Shown here piece by piece: positions 40,601 to 48,857 of a stretch of DNA of 64,000 nt. The notes under the pieces are model-generated. The model saw only the letters and a program-made list of their open reading frames with translations. It was not told where the DNA came from and made no database searches. Positions within the stretch are counted from its first letter, which is position 1. Each line of letters begins with the position of its first letter. The position numbers and the translations under genes are program-made. The DNA is from an uncultured Bacteroidales bacterium (GTDB lineage: Bacteria > Bacteroidota > Bacteroidia > Bacteroidales > Paludibacteraceae), in assembly GCA_902799705.1 (NCBI GenBank), contig CADCBP010000005.1:1-64000 (forward strand). Direction: 5' to 3'.

Positions 40601-43600
40601 GACTTGAAGGCTTTGGAAGCCAGCAGCATCATGTTCTATGTCTTCCCGAGTAGTAATGAAGCGTATTCGGTGGAAATAACAGTAAATGGTGCGACAACGA
40701 ATTATCCTATTCCGTCTGGCGAGCAATATAAGTTACATCGTTTCGACTACTTTGACGGCCCCTATACCGGAGAATTCTCTATCAAGAGCAAAAGCAAAGA
40801 GAGCCGTGTAGTAGTTGTCGTTGAAGTACCGACCGTGACAATTACCTTTGACAAGAACTCCACCGGAGCTACAGGCACGATGGAACCAGTAGTCATTCCG
40901 AAAGGTACAGAGCACACCCTTCCGTCAAATACTTTTGAGTGGACAAACCATGAGTTCCAATGCTGGACAGAAGGTTCAACAATCGGCCCGGAAATAGCTA
41001 ATGGAGCGAAGTACACAGCAAATACGGATGTGACGCTCTATGCCAAATGGGTGGAACATATTGAGACGACAGTCACGCTGAGCGCTCCGGACGCAGACAA
41101 TGATGACTTCACTAAATCCGTGACCGCCGTTTACACAAAAGATCTGCCGACTATACCGGAGCTGCCAACACGCAAGTGGTTTACTTTCGACGGTTATTTC
41201 GAGAACCCGGATGGCAGTGGTAAACAGTATTATTCATCTACGGGCGAAAGTGTTAATGTATGGGACAAGACAACTTCGACAGCTACTATCTATGCCAAAT
41301 GGACGGAGATTAAGCACACAACAATCACCTTGGTTGCTACCGGTGCGTATAACCATTATACATCCTCTGTCGTTGCTGCGCTTAACCAACCGATGCCTGC
41401 CATCCCGAATCTGCCGCTCAGCACTTCTAAAGTGTTTGCCGGTTACTTTGAGAATTCGGATGGCACCGGCAAACAGTACTACACCGCCTCTGGAACAAGC
41501 GCAAACAAATGGGATAAGGACGTAGCAATCAGCACCCTGTACGCCAAATGGATGGATCAATGCGATATAGCACCGACGCTGACTTCGGCTGCGCCTATTA
41601 TTACTATCTGGAATGGACAAAAAGCGGATGTGACATTAGCCACACTGTCGTGCGCACTGGATACTACAACTCTCAAGTATTCGTTTGTATCCGCCTCGGA
41701 AAATATTGCGGGATGCGAATACAAATATTTCGACTCTCGTCTTCATCTCATAGGTACGCCTACCGGTTATTCGACCGAAACTACTAAAACCATCACTTTA
41801 ACCTTCCAAAACAATTGTGATCCGGCAAGATCCTATAATGTGGAACAAACCATCCGCATCTATCCGACAGGCAAGAAGGCACGACTCGCCTTTATTATTA
41901 CCGGTGAAAAAGGTAAGGAATTCAACAAATACACTGCCGATGACTCTACAAGTTGCGCAGAATTAATAGCTTACCTGAATAAGAAATATGACGTAACATG
42001 CGTGAACGGTTATGCAACAAAAAACACTTCCGAACTTGCTACTTATTATGCCCAATATGATCTGCTTATCGTGACCGACTTCCTTAACACGGGTGAGGGT
42101 TATACGAATGCCATCGGTACGCTTATTGATAAGAAGCCTATACTCAGTTTCGAGGCCTATGTGGCGAACCAATCTAACTGGCATATCGGCTCTAACCCAA
42201 AAGATCCGAAGCCAAAAGTACAAGACATGAAAGTGCTTTGTGCCGGTCACGCTATCTTCGCGGACGCCAAATATGACGATACAGATCCTGATCCGGTTGA
42301 CGTAATCAATGATACGGATACCACCGTACATGTATTGGATGCACTGAGTACGGAAAAGGATGCGAAAGGATTGCAAGGCTTCACTATCAATGAGGCGCCT
42401 GATTTCATCTTCATTGCTACCGTCAAAGACGCCGACAACAAACGAGACTTGATTGTATGCTGCGAGCGACAAGTGGTATTCTCTGCCCGATTGATGCTCT
42501 ACGGTATCAACTTCTACGAAATGGGTAACCTGTCCAAGGCGGGACGCATCATCATCCGTCAGATGGTGGACTACCTGCTGATGACCGATGAGACAAAGAT
42601 TGCCGACTGCTCGCTGGTATTTGACAACGGCGCCGGCAACCCGGATAAGAGTAGTTGCGGCGACAATAAATGGAACAATCCGGCCAACTGGTATCCCGGA
42701 TACAACATCATTCCGACTCCTGTGCATCCGACACGAATCATTGCCGAATGCCGTGTAGATTATGATAAGGCACATGCGGGTAGCGTGAAAGTGAACACAG
42801 GACGTGACGAGCACGGAAATGTCATGAACGGAAAATTGATTATCGAGCCGAATGGCGGATTGACCATCGCCGGTATGGTAGCGACAGTACATGACACCCG
42901 CTACGCTTCGCCTGTCACCATCGCGGCGGAGGACCTGTTAATAAAAGCCAACGATGGGTACAACGGTGCATTCGTCTATGGTAACAAAGAATCGGATGTA
43001 CGCGCTACCGTGCAATACTACAGCCGCGGCTCCAACGCCCAAACACCTCATCCGGTATGGCAATATATGGGTATTCCTTTCCAGTCAGGAAAGACCGCTA
43101 TCCAGATGTACCACTACGCTTGGATGTGCCGCTGGGCAAAGGGCTCGACAGACGGCTTAGGAGGGTTATGGCAATGGGTACAGAATGACGATGTACTACT
43201 TCCGTTTGAAGGATATTGTATCACACAAGAGGCTGCGAAGACCTATGAGTTCGCAGGGAAACTGAATGCGCCTGTAACAACCACGCTGCAGTTGGATAAC
43301 CGCGATGCAGACAGATTCGCTTTTGCGGCAAACAGTTGGACCGCACCGATTAAGATTTCACAGATGAAAGACGAAGATTTCTACCACACGGAGAAATCGA
43401 TTTATATCTACCACACCGGCACGTATGACAATTGGGACACACACAAAGACGAGGTCATCAACACCAAGACCAGTACCTCTCCTGTTTCACCTGGTCAATA
43501 TGCCGTCATTCCTATTCACTCGTCGCCATACATCGGCGTGGACTCAGTCATTCCGGCGATGCAAGGTTTCTTCGTACAGACAACCGCTGCGGATGCTGAG

Positions 43601-44239
43601 CTGAAACTGGTTTATAATCGCGTGGTTTACGATGCTACTTATTTCAAAACCTCGACAAACCCGATGCGCGCACCGCGCATCAGCGACAGACCGGAAGTGA
43701 TGCAACTGATTGTTACTGGAGACTTGTATGGTGACCGCGTACACCTGTTGGCACGCAACGATTTCTCCGATGAATACCAAGACGGTTGGGATGGTCGCAA
43801 GATTGAAGGCGATGAAGGTGCGCCCATGTTAGCCGTAGTGAAGGAGGCAGGAAACATGGCTGTAGCGGCTATCGGGTCTCTGGAAGAGCGCGAACTGAGT
43901 TTCCGCGCGGGTAGTGAGACGGAGTACACGTTCTGCTTCAACTACGAGGGTGAGACCATCTTCCTCTACGACCGCCTGACTGGTGAGGCTACTGAAATCA
44001 AAACAGGTAACACCTACTCGTTCACAGCGGAGAACAAAACACCGGCAAAACGATTCATCATCACCAAGAACCCGCCGCGTGTTCCGACGGATATTGAGAA
44101 CACCACATACGATGCAACGCAATCCGGTGCAGAAAAATGTATCATTGATGGTCAGTTGTATATCATTAAGAACAACCGCTTCTATGATGCGCGCGGCGTG
44201 CGGGTAACATCCTTTAAAAGAAAGGAGGTTGCCCCATGA
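37616..44239 (+). CDS. Giant multidomain surface protein with InlB-type repeats
   Basis: A 2207-residue exported protein with signal peptide MKKISLLFAIFFATTFAWGA. Domains in order: a carbohydrate-binding-like region (~25-180); an Ig-like domain at ~425-490 (TSYQWYKGGTAES, DAGVYYCKTKI); Listeria-Bacteroides/InlB_B repeats at ~820-1310 with KDFMGWYNNPGC, LYAKWVE and similar endings; a Rossmann/ThuA-like domain at ~1418-1640 (ARLAFIITGEKGKEF, YDLLIVTDFL); then a beta-rich region. The end KCIIDGQLYIIKNNRFYDAR is the short C-terminal motif shared with other surface proteins here. Codon use is AT-richer in the first third. Its stop overlaps the start of the next gene (ATGA). Confidence 0.85.
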   Translation: MKKISLLFAIFFATTFAWGADISDFATGLENGTTGINKGGCGSIAVSTDVPRTGAQCISTIYTGGSGDKYWYPDVTLALPKNSYLHLIAYAKLESTDETSESSSTQAYAEAYNTGNSGSGSAVNLTTSWKRITASSKAGSDKSASARFHRKHTNKKAVLFDDIVVYVSSNSSVDLKAPNPATSASASETEITWTPGTDDNTGVQATLIWKRIDGTDHDLTLNNQGIYALAPTEGPKVDQSGHWELVKVLAGDATKYSASGTFASKMDYAIVHRDLAYNYSLPTYVMTPDMSVKTLYLKPGTNWKKKGGSVNPRFAVYCFGDGEKWYDLEAVDAGCGSGTVYKAEVRANYTSLIFCRMAGDKPGNIWDNKWNQTGNLTMPATEAGVYEVPDTQWDGGTNSQWKTKPMSICISGTDLCFAGEQLTLTATSTGATSYQWYKGGTAESNKIPGATTATYIKYNFAFEDAGVYYCKTKIGDGPELESAGHTVKTLRIYFNSGRGGGDEGYLDLRNTDPANHKATGMFFLGQGWKYAFSVADGIGHYYGQNNADNVSGWMNVGNSTGWAMDVDGIQCLIKAENGATYMFTVDYSNFTVPVVSVSYPPDNQSAGIKIYFDNSTLNWEEPLYYRVGRGKRGSAQDHTQAELISKVPGTANLYQYSTPAYNDLDAWHIANNCGHTGNGYSIYKTKTGDTYAITKSVTYEGGAATQDFTIEPTGAHSTGGDSDNNNCEFYKYNALPGMKTQNVMIDDPENGTITVSYTDVNGNPQTFSSGDRDLAHTCILTISAEAAPCGYQLASLTVNGASFTSGDTYILDARTTIDAEFEPASYSVTLHTNDGLILTGDVTEYTYGIGATLPAKMSLTGKDFMGWYNNPGCTGSPVTEISTTDCGNKEFWAKWENERTKVTYIIGSCQVTGGEWKQGEDGSYSAWLFHGGATPDKNTLEATADIKIPSLNTTDQYFTSKDVTKLTTNSMWTTSSGSTKSIRAFKVGSGSTMKFDLKALEASSIMFYVFPSSNEAYSVEITVNGATTNYPIPSGEQYKLHRFDYFDGPYTGEFSIKSKSKESRVVVVVEVPTVTITFDKNSTGATGTMEPVVIPKGTEHTLPSNTFEWTNHEFQCWTEGSTIGPEIANGAKYTANTDVTLYAKWVEHIETTVTLSAPDADNDDFTKSVTAVYTKDLPTIPELPTRKWFTFDGYFENPDGSGKQYYSSTGESVNVWDKTTSTATIYAKWTEIKHTTITLVATGAYNHYTSSVVAALNQPMPAIPNLPLSTSKVFAGYFENSDGTGKQYYTASGTSANKWDKDVAISTLYAKWMDQCDIAPTLTSAAPIITIWNGQKADVTLATLSCALDTTTLKYSFVSASENIAGCEYKYFDSRLHLIGTPTGYSTETTKTITLTFQNNCDPARSYNVEQTIRIYPTGKKARLAFIITGEKGKEFNKYTADDSTSCAELIAYLNKKYDVTCVNGYATKNTSELATYYAQYDLLIVTDFLNTGEGYTNAIGTLIDKKPILSFEAYVANQSNWHIGSNPKDPKPKVQDMKVLCAGHAIFADAKYDDTDPDPVDVINDTDTTVHVLDALSTEKDAKGLQGFTINEAPDFIFIATVKDADNKRDLIVCCERQVVFSARLMLYGINFYEMGNLSKAGRIIIRQMVDYLLMTDETKIADCSLVFDNGAGNPDKSSCGDNKWNNPANWYPGYNIIPTPVHPTRIIAECRVDYDKAHAGSVKVNTGRDEHGNVMNGKLIIEPNGGLTIAGMVATVHDTRYASPVTIAAEDLLIKANDGYNGAFVYGNKESDVRATVQYYSRGSNAQTPHPVWQYMGIPFQSGKTAIQMYHYAWMCRWAKGSTDGLGGLWQWVQNDDVLLPFEGYCITQEAAKTYEFAGKLNAPVTTTLQLDNRDADRFAFAANSWTAPIKISQMKDEDFYHTEKSIYIYHTGTYDNWDTHKDEVINTKTSTSPVSPGQYAVIPIHSSPYIGVDSVIPAMQGFFVQTTAADAELKLVYNRVVYDATYFKTSTNPMRAPRISDRPEVMQLIVTGDLYGDRVHLLARNDFSDEYQDGWDGRKIEGDEGAPMLAVVKEAGNMAVAAIGSLEERELSFRAGSETEYTFCFNYEGETIFLYDRLTGEATEIKTGNTYSFTAENKTPAKRFIITKNPPRVPTDIENTTYDATQSGAEKCIIDGQLYIIKNNRFYDARGVRVTSFKRKEVAP

Positions 44240-44856
44240 AACGCTTCCGTATCCAATTATTGATAGCGCTACTCGTTCTTATATGCGGTACAGCGCTGAT
44301 GGGTGTCATATACATCGTCTTTAACAAACCTGAAGTATATGTCAATCCGGGTGTGGTGGTCTCCAATCCATCTCCTTTGTCCTCTCCCGTGCAACCTCTG
44401 CGCTCAGGAGCCAACTCGTTACTACGGTCACAGTACCCGTATTCATACACGATGGCACCACTGCCGCAGACCAAAGCACCGAAAGCAACGATGCAACCTT
44501 CGCGCGGACTCTATACCACCAGTAGCGCACAGGTGCAAGTCGTTGGTGGCGGTGCAGGCTACGGGATAGCAACCACTTCCGGAGCTTCCACACAACGGGG
44601 AATAAGTTATACCACAACAACGGTGACCTCCTTTGCCACCTTTGCCGCGAATCGACAAATGGCAGCGCCGGAAGCACAACATGCACCGGAAATGGCGGCA
44701 CTCGTCAGTGCGCCACGTCGAGCCCCAGGACCACCGACACCGGGTGAACTGGACCCTGGACATCAATTAGTGGAACATCCGATAGGGTCTCCCTTGGTAC
44801 TTGCTCTGATGGCAATACTCTATGCTATTATAAGAAAAAGAAAAGAAAATGCATAA
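44236..44856 (+). CDS. Small bitopic membrane protein coupled to the giant surface protein
   Basis: A 206-residue protein. An N-terminal hydrophobic segment (IQLLIALLVLICGTALMGVI) acts as signal or anchor. Residues ~35-180 are Pro/Ala/Ser/Thr-rich and probably disordered. The C-terminus is HPIGSPLVLALMAILYAIIR followed by KRKENA: a short Pro-Ile-Gly signature, a hydrophobic helix and a basic tail, laid out like sorting or anchoring tails such as PEP-CTERM. I know of no named family. The ATG overlaps the stop of the 2207-residue protein gene and the stop overlaps the HD gene, so translation of the three is coupled. A role in display or anchoring of the large protein is inference. Confidence 0.6.
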   Translation: MKRFRIQLLIALLVLICGTALMGVIYIVFNKPEVYVNPGVVVSNPSPLSSPVQPLRSGANSLLRSQYPYSYTMAPLPQTKAPKATMQPSRGLYTTSSAQVQVVGGGAGYGIATTSGASTQRGISYTTTTVTSFATFAANRQMAAPEAQHAPEMAALVSAPRRAPGPPTPGELDPGHQLVEHPIGSPLVLALMAILYAIIRKRKENA

Positions 44857-46087
44857 TAAAATTAATAAAAGAAAGATAATCAACGACCCTGTTTTCGGTT
44901 TCTTATCCATACCCAATGATTTGATATACGATGTGCTGCAACATCCATACGTGCAGCGATTGAACCGCATCCGCCAGTTGGGATTATCCTATTTAGTCTA
45001 TCCCGGTGCCATGCACAGCCGTTTCGGGCACTCATTAGGCGCCATGCACCTGATGCACGAAGCCATAGCTTCACTGCGTCTCAAAGAAATAGAAATCACG
45101 GAGCACGAAGAGACCTCTGCGATGATAGCCATCCTGTTGCACGATATCGGACACGGACCCTTCTCGCACGTGTTGGAACATACGCTCGTAGAGGGTGTCA
45201 CGCATGAAGATATCTCCCTCCTCATGATGGAGCGGATCAATATGGACTTGAATGGTCAACTGGACACCGCTATTGCTATCTTCAAAAACGAGTACCCGAA
45301 GCATTTCCTACACCAGTTGATCTCCAGTCAGCTGGACGTGGACCGTATGGATTATCTCTGCCGTGACTCGTTCTTCACGGGCGTGCAGGAAGGACGCGTA
45401 GCGAGTGAACGACTCCTCAAAATGTTGGACGTACGTAATGACCGGTTGGTGGTGCAGGTCAAAGGCATATACTCCGTGGAGAAATTCTTAGTAGCACGCC
45501 GACTGATGTACTGGCAGGTCTATCTGCATAAGACCTCTGTGGCTGCCGAGCAACACTTGATAAAAATTCTCAGCCGTGCTAAAGAATTGGCGAGGGGCGG
45601 TAATGAACTCTTTTGTTCGCCGGCCTTGCGGTATTTCCTTTACCAACCCGTGACATTCGACCTGTTTAGTCCCACGAGCGAGGCGTTGGAGAACTATGCG
45701 TTGCTGGACGATAACGACGTATTGTCTGCTATCAAGGCCTGGATATCCTGTGAAGACAAAGTGCTGGGTGCTTTGAGCGAGAGTTTTATCAATCGCCGCC
45801 TCTTCCGCGGGGAACTGCTTGAGGCCCCGTTGACGGAAGAACAGAAGGCGGAACTGAACAAACAATACGCGGCGCGCTTAGGCATCTCCGAGAAAGAGGC
45901 CTCCTATTGTTGGAGCGAACACATCTCCACCAGCAACACCTATTCGGAGAAAGCCGACACGATTGACATCCTCTATTCCGACGGCACCGTGCGCGACATA
46001 GCAGAGGCAAGTGAAATCTTGGACCTCAAGGCACTGACACACAAACCTATTAAACGATATTTATTCAAATACCGCTTAGATAATTAA
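44849..46087 (+). CDS. HD domain phosphohydrolase
   Basis: A 412-residue cytoplasmic metal-dependent phosphohydrolase of the dGTPase-like HD family. Ligands are visible in YPGAMHSRFGHSLGAMHL (His), AILLHDIGHGPFSHVLEH (HD) and SSQLDVDRMDYLCRDSF (Asp). Homologues act on deoxynucleoside triphosphates or related nucleotides; the substrate is not known here. It starts 8 bases before the end of the small membrane protein gene and leads into lpxD. In Bacteroidetes this gene commonly precedes lpxD, so the position is typical. Confidence 0.92.
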   Translation: MHNKINKRKIINDPVFGFLSIPNDLIYDVLQHPYVQRLNRIRQLGLSYLVYPGAMHSRFGHSLGAMHLMHEAIASLRLKEIEITEHEETSAMIAILLHDIGHGPFSHVLEHTLVEGVTHEDISLLMMERINMDLNGQLDTAIAIFKNEYPKHFLHQLISSQLDVDRMDYLCRDSFFTGVQEGRVASERLLKMLDVRNDRLVVQVKGIYSVEKFLVARRLMYWQVYLHKTSVAAEQHLIKILSRAKELARGGNELFCSPALRYFLYQPVTFDLFSPTSEALENYALLDDNDVLSAIKAWISCEDKVLGALSESFINRRLFRGELLEAPLTEEQKAELNKQYAARLGISEKEASYCWSEHISTSNTYSEKADTIDILYSDGTVRDIAEASEILDLKALTHKPIKRYLFKYRLDN

Positions 46088-46142
46088 TGACTTAACCCGC
46101 CTGGAATCCTTAATTCTTAATTTTTAATTCTTAATTTCTATC
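46088..46142. repeat. TTAATTCTTAATTTTTAATTC word tract before lpxD
   Basis: Near-tandem AATTCTTAA(T) words fill ~46108-46138. The same phrase recurs at 48083-48108 before lpxA. No promoter consensus is present in either. Confidence 0.8.
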
Positions 46143-47183
46143 ATGCAGTTCAGTGCACAACAAATAGCAGCCCTTTTAGGTGGAGCCTTGTACGGCAACG
46201 CGAATGCAATGGTGAGTGATGTCGCACCGATTGAATCGGCGCAGGCACATCATCTGTCTTTCATCACCGATGCCAAATACCTGCCGTTCATCACCACTTC
46301 GAAAGCCGGCGTCATTCTCATCACGCGCAGCGTAGTGGATGGAAAGATCTCCTTCCCCGAAGGAGAGGGAAAAGCCGGCGGAGCCGTCATACTGGTAGAT
46401 AATGCCCGCGGAGCGATGGCGCAGTTGTTACAAATCGTGTTCAAGGCCATGCACCCCGCCAAACACGGAGTGGAACAACCCTGCTTCATCAGCGAAGGAG
46501 TGGACATTCCGGAAGATGCATACATCGGCGCCTTCGTCTATATCGGCAAGAACGTGCGGCTTGGGAAGGGTGTGCAAATCTACCCGAATGCCTACATCGG
46601 CGATGACGTCGTCATTGGTGACAACACCATATTATACGCGGGCGTACGCGTGTATGTTCGTTGCGTGATCGGCGCGGATTGTATCTTGCATGCCGGCGTT
46701 GTAGTCGGTTCGGACGGCTTTGGCTTTGAACCCGATGCACACGGCGTCAATCAGAAGATTCCCCAGATAGGAAACGTCATCATCGAAGACGATGTCGAAA
46801 TAGGTGCCAACACTACCATCGACCGGGCTATGATGGGCTCCACTATCATCCGCCGCAACGTGAAAATCGACAACCTCGTGCAGATAGCGCACAATGTTGA
46901 AGTAGGAGAATCCACGTTCCTCTGCGCGCAAGTAGGTATTGCCGGAAGTACGAAAATCGGCAAGCATTGCATCCTCACGGGGCAGGTAGGTGTTGCCGGA
47001 CACATTGAGATTGCAGACAACTGTATCTTCGGTGCACAATCGGGGATCGCCAATAGTGTACGCAAGTCCGGCATGTACCAGGGATACCCTGCTATCGAGG
47101 CCGGCAACTGGCGGCGCTCTGTAGTAGGATTCAAACAACTGCCGGACATCCTCAAACGTCTTAACGAATTAGAAAAGAAATGA
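46143..47183 (+). CDS. lpxD: UDP-3-O-acylglucosamine N-acyltransferase
   Basis: A 346-residue acyltransferase that adds the second hydroxyacyl chain to UDP-3-O-acylglucosamine in lipid A synthesis. The N-terminal uridine-binding domain (QFSAQQIAALLGGALYGN) is followed by a left-handed beta helix of hexapeptide repeats (IGDDVVIGDNTILYAGV), the GSDGFGFEPD segment and the catalytic His in VQIAHNVEVGE. The stop overlaps the lpxC start by four bases. Part of the HD-lpxD-lpxC-lpxA run. Confidence 0.96.
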   Translation: MQFSAQQIAALLGGALYGNANAMVSDVAPIESAQAHHLSFITDAKYLPFITTSKAGVILITRSVVDGKISFPEGEGKAGGAVILVDNARGAMAQLLQIVFKAMHPAKHGVEQPCFISEGVDIPEDAYIGAFVYIGKNVRLGKGVQIYPNAYIGDDVVIGDNTILYAGVRVYVRCVIGADCILHAGVVVGSDGFGFEPDAHGVNQKIPQIGNVIIEDDVEIGANTTIDRAMMGSTIIRRNVKIDNLVQIAHNVEVGESTFLCAQVGIAGSTKIGKHCILTGQVGVAGHIEIADNCIFGAQSGIANSVRKSGMYQGYPAIEAGNWRRSVVGFKQLPDILKRLNELEKK

Positions 47184-48082
47184 AACAACACACAATAAAA
47201 GCACCTTTTACACTCAGTTCCGTAGGCTTGCATACAGGCTTGCATGTCACAGCCACATTCAATCCGGCGCCGGCGAATACCGGCGTCTGCCTGCGCCGTA
47301 TTGACCTGCCCGGACAGCCATGCCACCAAGCATTGGCTGACTACGTCTCTGGAACGGAACGGGGCACTGTACTCGAACGAGGCAAATGGAAGATTAGTAC
47401 GGTAGAGCATGCCCTGAGTGCATTGTATGCAATGGGCGTAGATAACTGCATCATTGACGTGGACGCACCGGAGATGCCAATCTTGGATGGTAGTGCACGG
47501 TTCTTCGTGCGCGAGATAGAACGTGTCGGACTCGAAGAACAGGAAGCGGAACAACAGGTGTACGTAGTGCGCGAACCTATAGAGTATATTTCCGAGCACG
47601 GACACTCTATGCGCATCGAACCTTCTGACCACTACGAAGTAGAGGTGACGATTGCCTTTCAATCGAACCTGCTACGCGAACAACACGCTACGCTCAACAA
47701 CCTCGCCGACTATCCCAAAGAGGTTGCCGCAGCACGTACCTTCTGCTTTGTGCGAGAGATAGAACCACTGCTCCGTGTCGGACTCATCAAAGGCGGTGAC
47801 CTGAAAAATGCGTTGGTCATCTATGAAACAGAGATGTCACAGGAAGGTATGGATTATTTCTGCGATAAAATGGGCCAACCCCACATGGACGCAAAAAAAC
47901 TCGGCTACCTGTCGCCGCTGAACTACCTCAACGAACCTGCACGGCATAAGTTGTTAGACGTCATCGGTGACCTCTCCTTGCTCGGACTCCGCCTGCAGGG
48001 ACGAGTTGTCGCATACAAACCAGGACACACTTTCAATACACAATGTGTGCGCCGATTAAGAAACCAGATTATTAGTGAATAA
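47180..48082 (+). CDS. lpxC: UDP-3-O-acyl-N-acetylglucosamine deacetylase, stand-alone form
   Basis: A 300-residue zinc amidase performing the committed step of lipid A synthesis. Motifs are FTLSSVGLHTGLHVT, the zinc His in ISTVEHALSALYAMGVDN, LIKGGDLKNALVIY, and ARHKLLDVIGDLSLLG with the second zinc His and the Asp; PGHTFNTQCVRRL carries the catalytic His. In most Bacteroidetes LpxC is fused to FabZ in a ~460-residue protein; here it stops right after the LpxC domain and lpxA follows at 30 bp, with no fabZ in between. Confidence 0.95.
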   Translation: MKQHTIKAPFTLSSVGLHTGLHVTATFNPAPANTGVCLRRIDLPGQPCHQALADYVSGTERGTVLERGKWKISTVEHALSALYAMGVDNCIIDVDAPEMPILDGSARFFVREIERVGLEEQEAEQQVYVVREPIEYISEHGHSMRIEPSDHYEVEVTIAFQSNLLREQHATLNNLADYPKEVAAARTFCFVREIEPLLRVGLIKGGDLKNALVIYETEMSQEGMDYFCDKMGQPHMDAKKLGYLSPLNYLNEPARHKLLDVIGDLSLLGLRLQGRVVAYKPGHTFNTQCVRRLRNQIISE

Positions 48083-48111
48083 AATTCTTAATTCTTAATT
48101 TTTAATTCCGC
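48083..48111. repeat. AATTCTTAAT word tract between lpxC and lpxA
   Basis: AATTCTTAATTCTTAATTTT and following bases repeat the tract before lpxD. It occupies the position where the fabZ part of a fused gene would lie in relatives. Confidence 0.8.
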
Positions 48112-48828
48112 ATGATTAGTCCTTTAGCTTATGTGAGCCCAAAAGCGCAAATCGGAAAAAATGTAACGATTGATGCCTTTGCGTATATTGATGATAATGT
48201 GATTCTTGGCGATAACTGCCATGTGTTCCCGCATGCCGTTATTGGTTGTGTCCCGCAGGACTTGAAGTTCCGCGGAGAAGAGACATGGACGGTTATTGGT
48301 GACAACTGTGTGTTGCGCGAGTTCGTAACCGTTCACCGGGGAACAGCATCCAAAGGAAAGACTGTCATCGGCAGCAACAACCTCATCATGGCCTACTGCC
48401 ACGTAGCGCACGACTGCATCCTGCACGATAACATCATCATGTCCAATGTTACCCAGTTGGCCGGCGAAGTGGAAGTAGATGATTTCGCCATCATAGGCGG
48501 CGGCACGCTGGTGCACCAGTTCACACATATCGCATCGCACGTCATGATACAAGGCGGATCGAAAATCAACAAAGACATACCCCCGTATGCCATCATCGCT
48601 CGCGACCCGATTGCATTCTGCGGCATCAATTCCGTAGGACTTAACCGCCGCGGCTTCACACCCGAACAGATACATACAATACAGGAGGTGTACCGCCTTC
48701 TTTACCAAAATGGTATGAACATCACCCAGGCGCTCGACCATATCGAGGCTACCATGCCTGCCTCCAAAGAAAGAGATACTATCGTACAGTTTGTACGGAA
48801 TTCATCCAGAGGTATTGTGAGAGCATAA
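48112..48828 (+). CDS. lpxA: UDP-N-acetylglucosamine acyltransferase
   Basis: A 238-residue left-handed beta-helix enzyme catalysing the first acylation of UDP-GlcNAc in lipid A synthesis. Visible are hexapeptide repeats (IGKNVTIDAFAYIDDNVILG), REFVTVHRGTASKGKTVIG, the catalytic His in LIMAYCHVAHDCILHDN, and VNRRGF-like GLNRRGFTPEQIHTI. It is about 17-20 residues shorter than usual at the C-terminus. Last of the three lipid A genes; glnS follows after 29 bp. Confidence 0.95.
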   Translation: MISPLAYVSPKAQIGKNVTIDAFAYIDDNVILGDNCHVFPHAVIGCVPQDLKFRGEETWTVIGDNCVLREFVTVHRGTASKGKTVIGSNNLIMAYCHVAHDCILHDNIIMSNVTQLAGEVEVDDFAIIGGGTLVHQFTHIASHVMIQGGSKINKDIPPYAIIARDPIAFCGINSVGLNRRGFTPEQIHTIQEVYRLLYQNGMNITQALDHIEATMPASKERDTIVQFVRNSSRGIVRA

Positions 48829-48857
48829 GAAAAATAAATATCTTATAAACGAAATAT

